Positions 37,257 through 49,059 of a stretch of 64,000 bases of DNA are shown in pieces. The notes below the pieces were generated by a model that made no database searches, had not been told where the DNA came from, and worked only from the letters and a program-made list of their open reading frames with translations. The translations under genes were made by a program, and so were the position numbers. Every line of letters begins with the position of its first letter. Position 1 is the first letter of the stretch. Source of the stretch: Cadophora sp. MPI-SDFR-AT-0126 (lineage: Eukaryota > Ascomycota > Leotiomycetes > Helotiales > Ploettnerulaceae); the NCBI GenBank assembly GCA_020747065.1, contig JAGMVK010000001.1:682001-746000 (forward strand). Direction: 5' to 3'.

Positions 37257-39021
37257 ATGGCTAACCAACCTTTGAACCAAGTCACAGTTGATCATCTCGT
37301 CAAGTCCCGAGAAGGAGCCTGGATTGCCTCAATTCTCCTTCTTGGCCTTTGCTATCTGGCATCGCTTCACATGCAGAAGTCCTCCGCGATCCCACTGATC
37401 AATGATGGCAAGAACTCAAAATCGCAGTTTAGGACGAATGCAAAGAAACTCATCGCCCAAGGATTTCAGAAGGTGAGATCTTGCAACAGTGAAGAGACTT
37501 TGAGCATTTGAGTTGATTAATAATCAGTTCCCTGGGCCATTCAGTATCATGACAGATACTGGTCCAATGATCATGCTGCCACCCGAGTATATTGATGCTG
37601 TAAATCAAGAAAACAAGCTAAACTTCCACAAATTTTTGGAACTAGTAAGCTCAAGCATCTCACTGTGGATTGAAAAACCGTGCTGATTTGCCAATAGCAT
37701 CATCTCGCGAAATACGATACCTTCAGAAATTTCCGCCGCTCACCACCCGGCATGTTCGAAGAGGCTGTGATGAAGGGGCTGACTCGCAACCTCCGTAAGT
37801 GAGACTTGAGCATCCTGTCCAACATTTTGTTGCACACTCTTGATACTTCTGCCATCAGCACGATTCACGAAGAGCCTCTCTGACGAGATGGCAAGTTGCC
37901 TGCATGACACCTGGGCATCTTGTACGGAATGGCATGAAGTCGACCTCAGGGCTGATGTCCTTACTTGGGTTGCTCGACTCTCGTCTCGTATCTTCAATGG
38001 TGAACACCTTACCAAGAATGAAGAATGGCTTCGTATCTCCAAAGAGTATACAGTCAACATTTTCACTGCAACCCGAATCTGTAGAGCCATACCAGTTTCA
38101 TTCCGCTGGCTGATCGAAAGAACACTACCATTATGCCGTAAAGTCCGTAAGGATCGTGCTACAGGTGCTAGAATCCTAGCACCAATTTTAACAGGACGAA
38201 AAGCCGAGATATCAGCTGCGAAACGAGAAGGGAGAGAACCCAATCTCCCGGACGACTCCATAGAGTGGTTTCGAAAGGCGTCAAAAGGTCGTGCCTATGA
38301 TGACTCTGATCTTCAGTTGGGGTTGTCGCTAGCAGCAATCCATACGACAAGTGATCTATTAGGACAGGCCATGTTGAATCTAGGGGCACATCCAGAGATG
38401 ATGGAGCCTCTTCGCAAAGAGGCAGTCGGGGTGCTGGACAGGCATGGCTGGAAGAAAGTTGCACTGGCGGAGTTGCGTATCTTGGATAGTTTTCTCAAGG
38501 AGACCCAGCGTCTGAAACCTACCGGGATGAGTAAGTCATTGCAACATTAAGAGATGATTTACTGACTGTGTCCCTTAGCTTTCATGCACCGGCTTGCAAT
38601 TGATGATGTCGAACTTCCCAACGGGATCAAGATTCGGAAGGGACAGAAAACTGCCATATCATCTCATAGAATGTGGTCCGAGTCTGACTATGAAGACCCA
38701 GAAACATTCGATGGGTTCCGCTTTGTCAAGCGTCGGAAGCTGCCTGGATACGAGCATAAGAGTTGTCTCATTTCGACAAGTGCTGATCACACAGGATTCA
38801 GCCACGGAAAGCATGCGTGTCCTGGAAGATTCTTCGCTGCGAATGAGGTCAAGATTTCTATGGTGCATCTGATATTGAAATATGATTTGAAGTTGGGAGA
38901 TTCGAATGATGCATCTTGGAAGATGTATGGGTTCAACATGTCTGTCAACCCAAAAGCAAAGATTAGCGTCAGAAGAAGGAAAGAGGAGATTGATATGGAC
39001 ACCTTGGTCACTGAGGGGTAG
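37257..39021 (+). CDS. Cytochrome P450 monooxygenase
   Basis: This ER-bound haem-thiolate monooxygenase has 514 aa in five exons (37257-37472, 37528-37644, 37698-37794, 37859-38530, 38579-39021). An N-terminal anchor lies at about residues 20-40 (GAWIASILLLGLCYLASLHM). The I-helix segment is AAIHTTSDLL, with the Thr pair used in oxygen activation. The ExxR motif is E358-x-x-R361. FxxFRF follows in the PERF region, and the haem loop FSHGKHACPGRFFAANE starts at about residue 441, with the proximal ligand Cys448. The GKHACPGRFFAANE form is typical of fungal P450s of the ent-kaurene-oxidase-like/CYP68 type used in secondary metabolism; clan and substrate are inference. No polyketide synthase, peptide synthetase, terpene cyclase or pathway regulator lies nearby, so it stands alone in this window. 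Confidence 0.95.
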
Positions 39022-39636
39022 TACTTGAAGAAACAACTTAGCTTTGATCATAATTACACGCGTTACATAAGAGTCCTCCTTGACTTGGAATTCTACAAGA
39101 TGGTGGAATCCTTGTTTGTGACAAGAATTTCTTAGATGGAAAATGTATGAGCCCACCTGTTGAGAGAGGAGTGGAAACGGCAAAGAAGTAATCTATATTC
39201 GAATCTGAAGCAAGAACCTGAGATCCAGATCAATGATCGATGTGAACTTTGAGGGGGCTTCAAAGGCCGAAATTGAAGGCCGAAATTGAACTTGTGGTTT
39301 GCCCGGAGTTCCGATCCCATTTATGGATCGAAAAGGAAGGAGATGCTTTTGATTTTACCACATATTTGAAGTCCAGTTTCGCAGCTGATGAGAAAGCTTT
39401 CGTGGCAAACAAGTCTGGACCGGTTCAAATATTGCATGTGTTGTTGATGTTTTTGAAAACTGCTCCCCCGAGCCTCGGTGTGAGCTCAGAACCCGCCAAA
39501 GCTCTCAGCGCCAAGCCTTAAAATTACTGGGCTTGCTTCCGCATCTCAACACTATTCAACCGCACTTCCATTTTCCTCATTTTACACAGCTCCACACAAT
39601 TCTGGACAAATCAATCGATATCCAGCTGATCTGAAG
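39022..39636. other. Intergenic region P450 / PHS1
   Basis: These 615 bp hold the P450 3' end and the PHS1 promoter. A 13-base direct duplication (about 39265-39291, AAGGCCGAAATTGA twice) is the only structure seen. Confidence 0.55.
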
Positions 39637-40425
39637 ATGGCTCCCAAGGAAGATGTTAGAGCTGTGCGAAAGCCAGGGACCAAACCTCTCCAATCCAGCT
39701 CGCCCAAGACGCAATACCTCATCCTCTACAATTTCGTGAACGCTGTCCTCTGGCTTACGGTTCTTGGGCGAGTCGTTCTTCTTGTGCCACTTGTTGGATT
39801 TGGGAGAGTTTATCCAGGCGTAGGGAGATTCTGCAAATGGACGCAAACCTTGGCAATATTGGAAGTGGTGCATGCTGCCGTTGGTGAGCTCTCCCAGACT
39901 GCAACCTCCTTCGAGTCTTTACAGCTAGCTGATTCTCAGTGCCGCAGGTCTCGTAAGAGCCCCCATAGGCACCACTGCCATGCAAGTTGCTAGCCGCCTT
40001 CTCCTCGTTTGGGGCATCGTGGACACTTTCCCCTTCCTCGCCAAGAGCGCCGGATACTCCAGTATGTTGATTGCGTGGAGCGTGACGGAGGTAGTACGAT
40101 ACTCGTACTTTGTGTTCACTCTGAGCGGATACTCTCCAGGCTTCATCTCGTGGTTGAGGTACAACTTGTTCTACGTTTTGTACCCGCTGGGTATCAGCAG
40201 CGAATGCTGGTTGATCTACAAGGCTGTTGAACCTGCGAAGAAGATTCGTCAGGAGCTTGCATGGCTGTTGCAGCTGATCCTTTTCATTTATATTCCGGGT
40301 GAGTTGTCCTGTAGCGTTTGAGAGGACTTTGCTAATCGTCGACAGGATCTTATATTTTGTTCACACATATGATGGCTCAAAGACGGAAGGTTATGAGAGG
40401 GCAGCAAATACAAAAGGCGGAATAA
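39637..40425 (+). CDS. PHS1: Very-long-chain (3R)-3-hydroxyacyl-CoA dehydratase
   Basis: This ER membrane enzyme performs the third step of the fatty-acid elongation cycle, dehydrating 3-hydroxyacyl-CoA to trans-2-enoyl-CoA. Three exons (39637-39883, 39948-40298, 40346-40425) give 225 aa, close to the yeast enzyme (217). Six hydrophobic segments are visible. The diagnostic WSVTEVVRYSYF block covers residues 126-137. The catalytic Tyr/Glu pair with Y-x6-E spacing, as in yeast Y149/E156, is seen as Y161 and E168 within YPLGISSE. The C-terminus is basic and ends in KAE, a weak ER-retention-like tail. Its product stream feeds ceramide synthase, whose gene lies 29 kb to the left. Confidence 0.95.
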
Positions 40426-40645
40426 GTACAGGGTATTTGAGGCGCGGCATAGACTAGAGGATAATGGAGCATTCGATATTCCATTGGGAACCTACTGCAA
40501 TGCCGCCTTTTCGAGCTGTTGAATCGTGCTGTTGAGTCTTTAAGAGGACTGCTTCGAACTCTCCAATTCAGGTACCCATGGGACTTCCGTCCTTCGTTGT
40601 AGCCCATATCTGCACAATTACCCCTGCCTTAATAAGCCTATTCTA

Positions 40646-41354
40646 CTAAAGAGTCAGACAACCCAGAATCAAGACCAACACCCAGAGCAAACTCGTTCCT
40701 TGCAAAGTTGACTCTCCATTGCTCTCTCCAGTCGAGGGCGTGCCTGCATTACTGGGTTTTGTGGAAGAAGTAAAGGTTGCTGGCGCGCGAGAGCTCAGGG
40801 ATGGAGTGGTGGTGTGTGCCAAGTTTGATGAAGATGTCTGAGCAGATGTTGTCTTGGATGGCCGCACAGCGTATATGGCCACTGGATTCGACAAAGATGG
40901 ATCTGAACAGCACTCTGGTGTAGTTATGGTGTGTTGTAGCAGCCATCGTATTTCGGACAACAGTAGGCACCAGCTTTGAAGGACCATAATCATAAAAGAT
41001 CGAGGGTTTTGGGCCAGCAAAGTTACTTGTGCATAAATCCCAGTCCAAGCGACATGTCACTTCTCGCACATCTAGGCTCTTCAGATATCTGGCAGAGAGC
41101 AGCGGGTTGTCATTTTGGGATTCCTGTACCGGCTTTGACGAGACAGGAATGCTAAGAGAGAGAATGCAAGTACAGAGATTGAAAACAGCATACGACGTAA
41201 GGGCATTTGAAAGAAGAGAAAGCAATAGTAACAAGGAAAAGTGTCTTGAGGAGGAATGTCTTCCTCTCAAAGGAGACTTGTTGAATCCCGGCTGCGATCC
41301 GACAACCAACAACACTGGCATCTGCGCCGCAATGAATGTTGGTTCTATTTTCAT
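40646..41354 (-). CDS. Possible Ser/Thr-rich surface protein with C-terminal GPI-type or TM tail
   Basis: The C-terminal part (from about 40909 down to 40646) is Ser/Thr/Pro-rich and ends in a hydrophobic tail (LLWVLVLILGCLTL) right before the stop, as in GPI-anchored fungal wall proteins. Upstream in another frame is a cysteine-containing segment (REVTCRLDWDLCT) preceded by hydrophobic stretches. A phase-compatible intron of about 110 nt (GTAACT...CACCAG, about 40918-41026) can join the two. The start is unclear: the Met at 41354 leaves a long non-signal lead, and a better signal-like sequence begins at 41191 in yet another frame. I recognise no family. The gene model is tentative. Confidence 0.4.
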
Positions 41355-42745
41355 TGCTATCTGTTCCAGCTCGGAGCCAAATCCGTAGTTGCAGTGAGAC
41401 TAAAATCTTCGCACCTACCTCCTCAAACTTGCTATCCCAGGATCTTTCTTCGTTGGCCTTATGTTGGGGGACAGAACAAAAACATTCGACTCGAGTAGCG
41501 AGAAGTAGTGGGCGCACTTGTACTGCGCTCTCCAGCTTCTCAAGCAAAACATTGGAGAGGCTTCTCAGTCGTGCACATACACTTCGGAATAATACGACGA
41601 GGCTACCTTCTAATTATTGTACTTGTCTCACAGCTTGAAGTTCGCTGGAACGGCGTTGTCGGGATCGAGCTGTTCGGCTAGACCGGCATACTTCTTGCTG
41701 AGCGATCACGGCACTTTCCTAGTGTCGGATCAGCGACTCATGTTCATGACGGGTGGACTTTCAATGTGAACAAGTAGATTATCTTGCGAGAAGAAAGCAA
41801 GATGGACAGTAAAGCCCTCACAGAAGCTTACTCCTCAGTCGTCATGCACGCTGATGTGCCGTTCTTGTGTCACCACCAGACTACAAAAGTGATAAGATCG
41901 CCAAGGTAATAAGATCCCGTCTAGGCTGGCTTGTCGCCAAGGTAGATCCTAGATATAACTTCATTTCAATGTCTTAGCAAAACCAACGTCATATTGGCAA
42001 TCCAATCAAACCAGTAGAGGAGATGGTAGAATATGCATCTCACACAAGCTGAAACCTGTTCAGAGGCATGCAGGAATTCAAATTCCATACCCGTCAGCGT
42101 CAGCATCAGCATCAGCGATCCACCTCATCCGGATTCGGAGTATGGGTGGTACTTGAGATGCAAAGGCACAGCTAAGCCTTATCAATCGCCAGCGGCTCTA
42201 TCAAGCAATTGGAGATCGCCCGCCACTCCCGCTACTGGGAAGTTTCTGGGCCACCAACCAGAGGCGAGTTATCTCTGATACCGTGGCCACTTATGTTACC
42301 CACAGCAAGCAATATGACGTCTGGCTGGTACTGTACTGTAGACGTCTAAGCAGATCTCTGTTATCTTCCAGGCGCTTCTCCATGACTGGCAGGCCGGGCC
42401 ATGCGGCATCTGATACAACGCAACGCGACCAGGCCGCTCTTTCCCTTTCACAGACCGGGCTAGAAAAGTGGTGTCAGGTTCTGGTCATCAGATTGCTTTT
42501 CTTCTGACGTTTCGGCCAAAACAGCGCGGTCGGTATTTAACTTCGTGGTATTCCATGTCCTTTTCTCATTTCGTATCTTTGCATTCTGATTGTGTATTTC
42601 TGCATTCCCGCTCGAACAGTTTTTCTGCTGTTGTACACAGGCGCGCAAGCAACTCAATACTCTTGTCCACTGCATCCGAGTTGTCTCGACCAGTCTTGCA
42701 TCATTTAATATCATTACTGCGAAAGTCGCAAAAGTCGAAATCGAC
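41355..42745. other. Intergenic region
   Basis: These 1.4 kb have only short overlapping frames and no recognised domain. A CAGCAT/GTCAGC imperfect repeat lies at about 42091-42117. Confidence 0.5.
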
Positions 42746-43711
42746 ATGGCAGTTATTTGGGGTTTAGATTTGAAGGAGATGCAATGGGGAAAATTCAAGG
42801 GCTCCTACATGTTCAACAAAGTCTACCACTTGCGAAGAGCGAAAATGATCGTCTACCAAATCGCCATGATTCTGTGCGTATGTTCAGAATCAGTAGGAAC
42901 AGCGTCATTGTCAGGTACGTTTTTTTTTGGTACATTCGTTTCACAGTAGGCTGCACATGTGCTGACTGGTTTCTGCGTCAGATTACGTCGATCAGCAAGA
43001 CGGCATCTCGAGACGTAGTGGCGGTCGAGCGATGGTTCATAATGATGATATTGTCGGTATTTTCAGCTATAACATATTTGTTGGTATTGCGGTAGCAACA
43101 ATTTTTGGTTCGGGATTCTTCTTCGACCTCTTCTGGCCTGAACGACACGAAAGTGCTTCCGTCAAATTGGCGTGGAAAATATGCTCAGTGGTGGTGTCCT
43201 TCATGGCTCTGGCAGATGCTTTGGCATTGACTGTGAGTCGGAAATCTGGGATACATTATCGTCAATACTTATATATTCCAGGTCATCATTGCAACTCACA
43301 GTGCTCACATTTCAGGTGTATCTCCTGAGGAAGCAGCATTCTGGTTTCGGTCCAACCCAAAGCCGAATCGAGTGTATCGACACTACTCGTATAACATCGG
43401 ATCTGTAGTCCTTTTATGGCCAGGTGTTGTTGCATCCTTTGCAAGGTAAGTCGTGAACGGCAATGAAGTACATAGACCATGCTCGATAGACTAACCTATG
43501 CAGTACTTATATAATGTGGAAATCGATTCAGCACAACGACATACACGGCCCTAAAGCAGCGGCATTCAGAACAGAAAAGCCGAACGGCGAAGAAGCATCG
43601 ATGGGTGACCCACAGATGGCTCCGGCGCCAGGAAACAACGGCACAACAGATGCCAGTTCAGCTCCAGCTTCTTCAGGCCTTGCGAGTCATCAACCATACC
43701 CGGGCACATAA
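42746..43711 (+). CDS. Four-transmembrane protein of unknown function
   Basis: Four exons (42746-42914, 42982-43232, 43282-43445, 43504-43711) join cleanly to 263 aa. Hydrophobic segments lie at about residues 33-55 (MIVYQIAMILCVCSESVGTA), 84-110 (VGIFSYNIFVGIAVATIFGSGFF), 122-150 (across exon junction 2/3) and 180-200 (YNIGSVVLLWPGVVASF). The spacing is tetraspan-like. The C-terminal 50 residues are Pro/Ala/Ser-rich and probably cytosolic. I do not recognise the family; a MARVEL-like or fungal-specific tetraspan protein is possible. Splice sites are all near consensus, so the structure is more certain than the function. Confidence 0.8.
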
Positions 43712-44244
43712 GTTTTCTCGCAAGGTGCTCGGGAGGTTTCGTCGGCCGGTTTTAAATACAGTATTGGGCATTTAGAAGCGAAAACAAAATTGTATGATGC
43801 CCATTGGGTAGGTTGTATTGATTATTCTCACGATACCCCAAATTGTTAATGTAAACTATCTCACACTTTCGAAGATCCAAAATTTACGGGCAGCATTCCC
43901 CATCAAGAGTGAGGACTGTTGATCGAAGTTCCGAATGATACGCAAGTCAGCGCTAACTGGCTATCTTCACCAACTTCCCCGCTCCAATGCATAAATTCTC
44001 GCCGATGACTCGACCGCTCAGCTACAGGCTTCCCAAGAGTGAAACGCTTCTGGAACTCTAAACCCAATTTCAGATCCTCAATTGAGTCCGGGGTGTGCTA
44101 TCTCGAGAGCCAGATATGAACGGAGAGCATTTTCAAGTTTGATAAAGAAGACAATGCATCTCGTGAATTCGAGGAGCCTTTAAAAAACAATCAACTCACA
44201 TTTCAGCAACCTCTATTTTCCACATACCTTTCCCAGTTCCAAAC
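43712..44244. other. Intergenic region
   Basis: These 533 bp are AT-rich 3'-flank plus the promoter of the acetyltransferase. No gene seen. Confidence 0.6.
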
Positions 44245-45135
44245 ATGTCTCCCTCGACCAGCACATACAAGCTCGCTCTCGCGTTACCCTCTTCCATCCC
44301 AACACTCGCACAAATCTCCGACCTGGCTTTCAAGACCGATACACACACGCAACTGAAAGAATTATGCAAACGCCAACCCAAATCGAACTGCCAGAACCAA
44401 TCCAGCGCTCCCACCAGCAATCACGCATCATCCATGGCCTCAGCACTCACATCCTGGATGTCCCCTCCAAAGGGAAAACTCGTCGTCTTGCAAGTTGTGG
44501 AGGAAGAGAGTGGGAAGATTGTAGGATGGGCTGCTTGGGCGGGTAAAGGTGTTGGGCTCGTCTGGGATGGTGAGGGTATGAACGAGACTCAAGAAGAGGC
44601 GGATGAGAGGCTTGCGAAAGATGATGAGAAGAAGGAAGAAGATGAAGCTGGGAATGAGGGTGAGCAAAATGTGGAAGATGAAGAGCCAACCCCTTCACCA
44701 CAAATCCTCGCCCTCGAAACACTAACAAACAACACCATGACCTTCTGGTCATCGCACTTCTCAACCCCATCCTCATTTCCATCTCCCACCTCCTCATCAT
44801 CCTCCCCAACAACGTCCCAACCCCACTTGATCCTCATAGCCCTCACCATCCACCCCCTCCACCAGAGCCACGGCATCGGCACCTCCCTCATAAACTGGGG
44901 GACGCGCATCGCGGATGCGCACGGCGTGTTCTGCTGGGTCAGTAGTTCGGATGGTGGGTATCCTGTTTTTGAGAAAGCGGGGTTTAGGGAGGTGGGGAGG
45001 TTGGCGGTTGAGTTGGATGAGTTTGCTGTGGGGATTGATGGGGAGAGGATTAGGAACCCAGATGCTGAGGGGGGAGATGGGAGGTGGGGAATGTATACGT
45101 GGAGGTGGATGAAGAGGGATGCTGTTGTGAGATGA
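44245..45135 (+). CDS. GNAT-family N-acetyltransferase
   Basis: Intronless, 296 aa. Acetyl-CoA-dependent acyltransfer is inferred from the GNAT core. The conserved strand and pyrophosphate-binding loop are LIALTIHPLHQSHGIGTSLINW (Q-x-x-G-x-G type, about residues 203-224), followed by helix and strand FCWVSSSDGGYPVFEKAGF. An acidic, Glu/Asp/Lys-rich insertion (about residues 122-155) and a Ser/Thr/Pro stretch (about 177-195) interrupt the fold before the motif and are probably disordered loops. Such insertions are common in fungal GNATs of this type. Substrate unknown. The second half of the gene is strongly G-biased on the coding strand compared with the first. Confidence 0.85.
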   Translation: MSPSTSTYKLALALPSSIPTLAQISDLAFKTDTHTQLKELCKRQPKSNCQNQSSAPTSNHASSMASALTSWMSPPKGKLVVLQVVEEESGKIVGWAAWAGKGVGLVWDGEGMNETQEEADERLAKDDEKKEEDEAGNEGEQNVEDEEPTPSPQILALETLTNNTMTFWSSHFSTPSSFPSPTSSSSSPTTSQPHLILIALTIHPLHQSHGIGTSLINWGTRIADAHGVFCWVSSSDGGYPVFEKAGFREVGRLAVELDEFAVGIDGERIRNPDAEGGDGRWGMYTWRWMKRDAVVR

Positions 45136-45693
45136 GAAACGGGGAGACAGTAGTTGTGGATGTTCGATTAGATTGAAGCCATCTAAAGAACAGGCGAGAG
45201 GCGCTGGGTCTCGCTTGAGGTGGATTTCGAAAAGGTGGCCAAGGTTCAAGCGAGGCTCGCTTGTACGTAAGTCAACAATGAAATCGGGAGGGAATGAATC
45301 GAGTAAATGCTGTTTTTTTTTGCATAGAGAGTGTATCTACCAAAATCTCGGCAAATAACTGCCAGCCAGTCAGTCATGCAGTCCACCAGCCGAGCGACAG
45401 CAACGCCAGCCCAAATTCGACAGCCAGGTCGTCCGTCAGCATTGCCCTTCACACCATGCAGCTCCCTTCCCATACGTTCAGTTCAGTTGATCCTAACACC
45501 AGTGATGTATACATGAAACAATACCCGGCCGTGAGCCAAACCAAATTCCGTCGCTATGCATTCGTGTAAAATAAGCCCCCCAGGATATACGCTTGAGCAT
45601 ATCAGTTACAAATAAAAGCTAGTCGCGAGTGACGCTAGAAGCACTGTCGATTTTCCTTGTCGTTTTCATTAGCATTACGTTTCTGCCGTACTC
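45136..45693. other. Convergent 3' intergenic region, GNAT / CDC4
   Basis: These 558 bp lie between two stop codons. No gene seen. Confidence 0.6.
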
Positions 45694-48600
45694 TCATGCA
45701 TCTTCTTCTTCAATAATGGCACGGTCTTCGCTGTCTGCCAGAAGTCTCCGAGCACCGCGTTGAGAAGCAGGAATGCCATCTCGAGAAGCACCAAAGTCGA
45801 GAACCTACAACAACCAATTAGGTACATCTTCATTAGATTAGATGGAGAGACCTGACTAACCTCGACATATGTTAGATTGTCCCGCTGGACGGCAGCTACA
45901 CATCTTCGCTCGTCGAACTTGACTTGCCAAACCCCACTGAGATCGGTCAAAAGGTCCTTGATGCATTCGCCAGTCTTAATGTTCCACAGCTTCAAAGTTC
46001 TATCAGATCCGGAGATAACTTTCTGACCATCATGTTGAAAGCATGTGATTGCACCGGTGTGGGCGCTAAGTGTGCTCTTGCATTGCCCGCTCTCAGGATC
46101 CCAGATTCTGAGAGTTGAATCGGCTGCAGCAGATACAAGTCGTTCATCTCGAAGATCCAGTAAACCGACCAGAGAAGTATGGCCTTCCAGTGTGAAGAGA
46201 CAGGCGCCAGTGTCTAGAGACCAAATCTTGACAAAATTGTCCATGGAGCCGCTGATGCAACGGTTTCTCTCGTGGTCCAGTACAACACTGTAGACTTTCA
46301 TGGCATGTCCTTGAAGACGATGAACTGTTTCTCCGGTAGATATCTTCCAAACCCGGACAGTATTGTCGTAGCTGCCACTGACAAGTGTATCTTGATGAGC
46401 AGCAATGGCGCGAACCGAGTGAAGATGGCCAGTCAAGGTACGAACGAAGTACGGACAATCGGCGTCATTGGCTGGAGGTCCTGTTTGGATGTATCGCTTG
46501 GATCCTTGCTCAGGCAGTCTCCATACTCGAAGTTGGGAGTCTCTCGAACCTGTAATGATCAGTGGCTTTTCGGGAACCATGATCGGTTTGCCAGTCTCCG
46601 ACTTTCCAATCATCTCTGGCATGAGAATTTGAAGGCAACGGACTGTGGAGGTGTGTCCATGGAATACTTGAGTACAGAGACCTTTCTCTATATCCCAGAC
46701 ACGAACGGAACGGTCTGTAGAGCCAGAAACCAGAACATTTCCTTCGTATTGCAATGCCCAAACACCTCCTTCATGGCCAGCAAGCTTCTTTCTCAAAGCT
46801 CCAGTTTTTGTGTCGTAGACATGGATAAGCGTGTCGTCAGAGCCAGTTAATATCTTATCATCGTCGAATTGAAGACAGGTTATGACATGTGCAGGATGCG
46901 CTGGAAATGCAAAGTGATGAGGTGCGACTTTGCCATTCATCCAGCTGTTCTGAAGCATGTAATGGCGGCGATACAGCGATTTAAACAGGTGCAATTTCCG
47001 AAGTCCTGGTAAGCTCAACTCTGGATCTGGAACTGCTAAAGCAGCAGCACTGGCAGCACTAATTGGGCCCTCTGATTTGTGAAACTTGGCTGAGTGGGGG
47101 TACTTTGCGAGCATGCCTTGAGCCTTGTCGGCAAACTCATGGCTTACTGCTCTGCGTTTCGATCGGTCGAGACCGGAAGCTCCTGTTGTCCGCTTTCTCT
47201 TCGTAGCAGAGCGAACTTTCCTAGAGGGGCCAGCTTCGACTTTGATGGTGGTAGTATTAGCATACTCCCCATCTGGCGATCGCTCAACACTTAAATCCTG
47301 CTCAAAGCCATCTGGGCCCACAGGATCTTGCCATCCCCAACCCTGTTGAACAGCTCTGTCAAGCTCTCCAACAGGTAAAATGAAACCGTCGTGGTCGAAC
47401 AGTTCCTTCCAGCCAGTTTCGTTGGTATCGATAATGTCTCTCCAGCGTTTTGAAACTTGGGCGGCTCGGCATAGATCTCTGTGGTTCAGGAAGCTAAGAA
47501 CATGAAGGCTCAATTCCATCGGAAGCTGGTCCAAGAAATCACACTTCAAAGCGGGATTAACAGCGTCAGCAATCACATGAAGAGTCTTTCTGGAGCACCG
47601 TCGGAGCAATTGATACATCATCAGAGTCTGCATCTCGAGAGGCATAGCATCAAATGTGTGGAGCATTGAATGTGCATCCATGAGTGAGGGTGTATGCGCC
47701 GCTGGGATGTCAGACAGCTCGCCAGGTTCAGATTGGAACATCGAAAGAGCTTGAGATTTCGTCAAGCCTAGCATTTCATCTTCATTAACTTCTTGGCTAT
47801 CTCCAGCTTGCGTTCCAGGACTTGTAGCGGCTTCGTCATCTCCGGCTGGCTCAGCGCCAGGAAATCGATCTTGGTGTAGTTCCGCAGAAGCAAACGTTGG
47901 TGATAGACCAGGGCTCGGCAGGCTTGCATTTTGAGCCGCTGCTGTGTTCAAAGTTGGTCGTTGTGCAGATCCTTGACTGAATGTTGCACTGCCTGCCTCT
48001 ACAGGTTCTAGGTCAGACTCGGCGATGGGAGGTGTAGCAACTGCATTGGCAAATGACTCTTGGTTCAGAGCCTCAGATGGACTCGGTGCGTCCTCGAAAG
48101 AGTCATTCTGGCTCAGTCCAGACTGTGGAGTGTATGTGCTCTCGAAGAAGGGAGGTTGAGCGCTATCTGTGGACACATCATGTTCGGACAAGTCTGGGGT
48201 TGCAGGAAATACAGAAGATTCAGACAAGTGCATTCCCAGTCCATGGTGAAGCCGACGACGACCTCCATTATGCATATCAACGTCCGAGTCTTCTGTCTTC
48301 TGGGTATGCTTGCTGTGAGATTTTTGCAGTCCGTTCATGGACATTGGGGAATCGGGAAGCATCTCTCGGAGACGGCTTGCGGGTCTATTTTGCATTGCTG
48401 AAGCCAATTCTTGGTTGAGTCGGTCGGTACGTCGAGCATTACGTTTAGACTCCCCCCTCTCGACTGTAGTGCCCTTGTAAAGTCGGCCGTTTGGATATTT
48501 GTTCAATTCGTTCATGGCGTGAGTATGTGAGCGAGTAGGAACTTGAGGATCCTACAGCAATTAATTAGCATTTGTTTTCGGGCTGAAAGGTAGATGGTGG

Positions 48601-49059
48601 AATTCTGACCTCATGGACTTTATCTTCTTCGCCCAGTGTTGAGTCTCCCTCAATTTCGTACGAGAACTTCAAAAGCTCTGCGGGAGGAGGCTTCATTGCA
48701 AGAGGATACTCCTTGGCGTTAAGCTTCTCGAGAGATTGTTGTTGAATTAGGAGAGGTGGATAGGATCGTTTCGTCGTCGTCGTCGTCGTCACAGTCTTGG
48801 TCTCCACACACTCAGCTAGCTCTATCTGTAGTCTCGAAGTCCGACGAGACACTCTGTCATCTCCTTCTACCCAGCCAACAGAGACTGTTTGGCTGCGCAG
48901 ACGAGATGGTTGGCCATCCGCAGGACTTGGTAGGTATTTGGAACTCGACGGTAAAGGACTCGGAGAGCCATCCGACATGAAGGTTTGGTGTGATGCCATG
49001 CCACCAACCTGCACAGAAACAGCACGACGCTTGGGAAACGATCGTGTTGGAGGATCCAT
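45694..49059 (-). CDS. CDC4: F-box/WD40 substrate receptor of SCF ubiquitin ligase, Cdc4 type
   Basis: This is a substrate-recognition subunit that brings phosphorylated cell-cycle regulators to the SCF ligase. Three exons (48610-49059, 45861-48551, 45694-45804) give 1083 aa. The first 430 residues are disordered and include a poly-Thr run. Before the F-box sits a helical segment (LEMQTLMMYQLLRRCS) matching the Cdc4 dimerisation region. The F-box is at about residues 488-534 (DFLDQLPMELSLHVLSFL ... AQVSKRWRDII). From about 700 to 1050 there are seven to eight WD40 repeats, seen as repeated SGSxDxxVRVWD / GHxxxVxxL units. The last exon restores the conserved VEVLDF end after WD40; its donor is GTTAGT, and intron 1 uses the weak donor GTCAGA. 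Pop1/Cdc4 of yeasts is the nearest named group; Met30/SconB is less likely because of the pre-F-box region and length. Confidence 0.93.
48772..48791. repeat. (GTC)n coding microsatellite
   Basis: About seven GTC units on the plus strand. They encode the poly-Thr run in the disordered N-terminus of the Cdc4-type protein. Confidence 0.9.
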
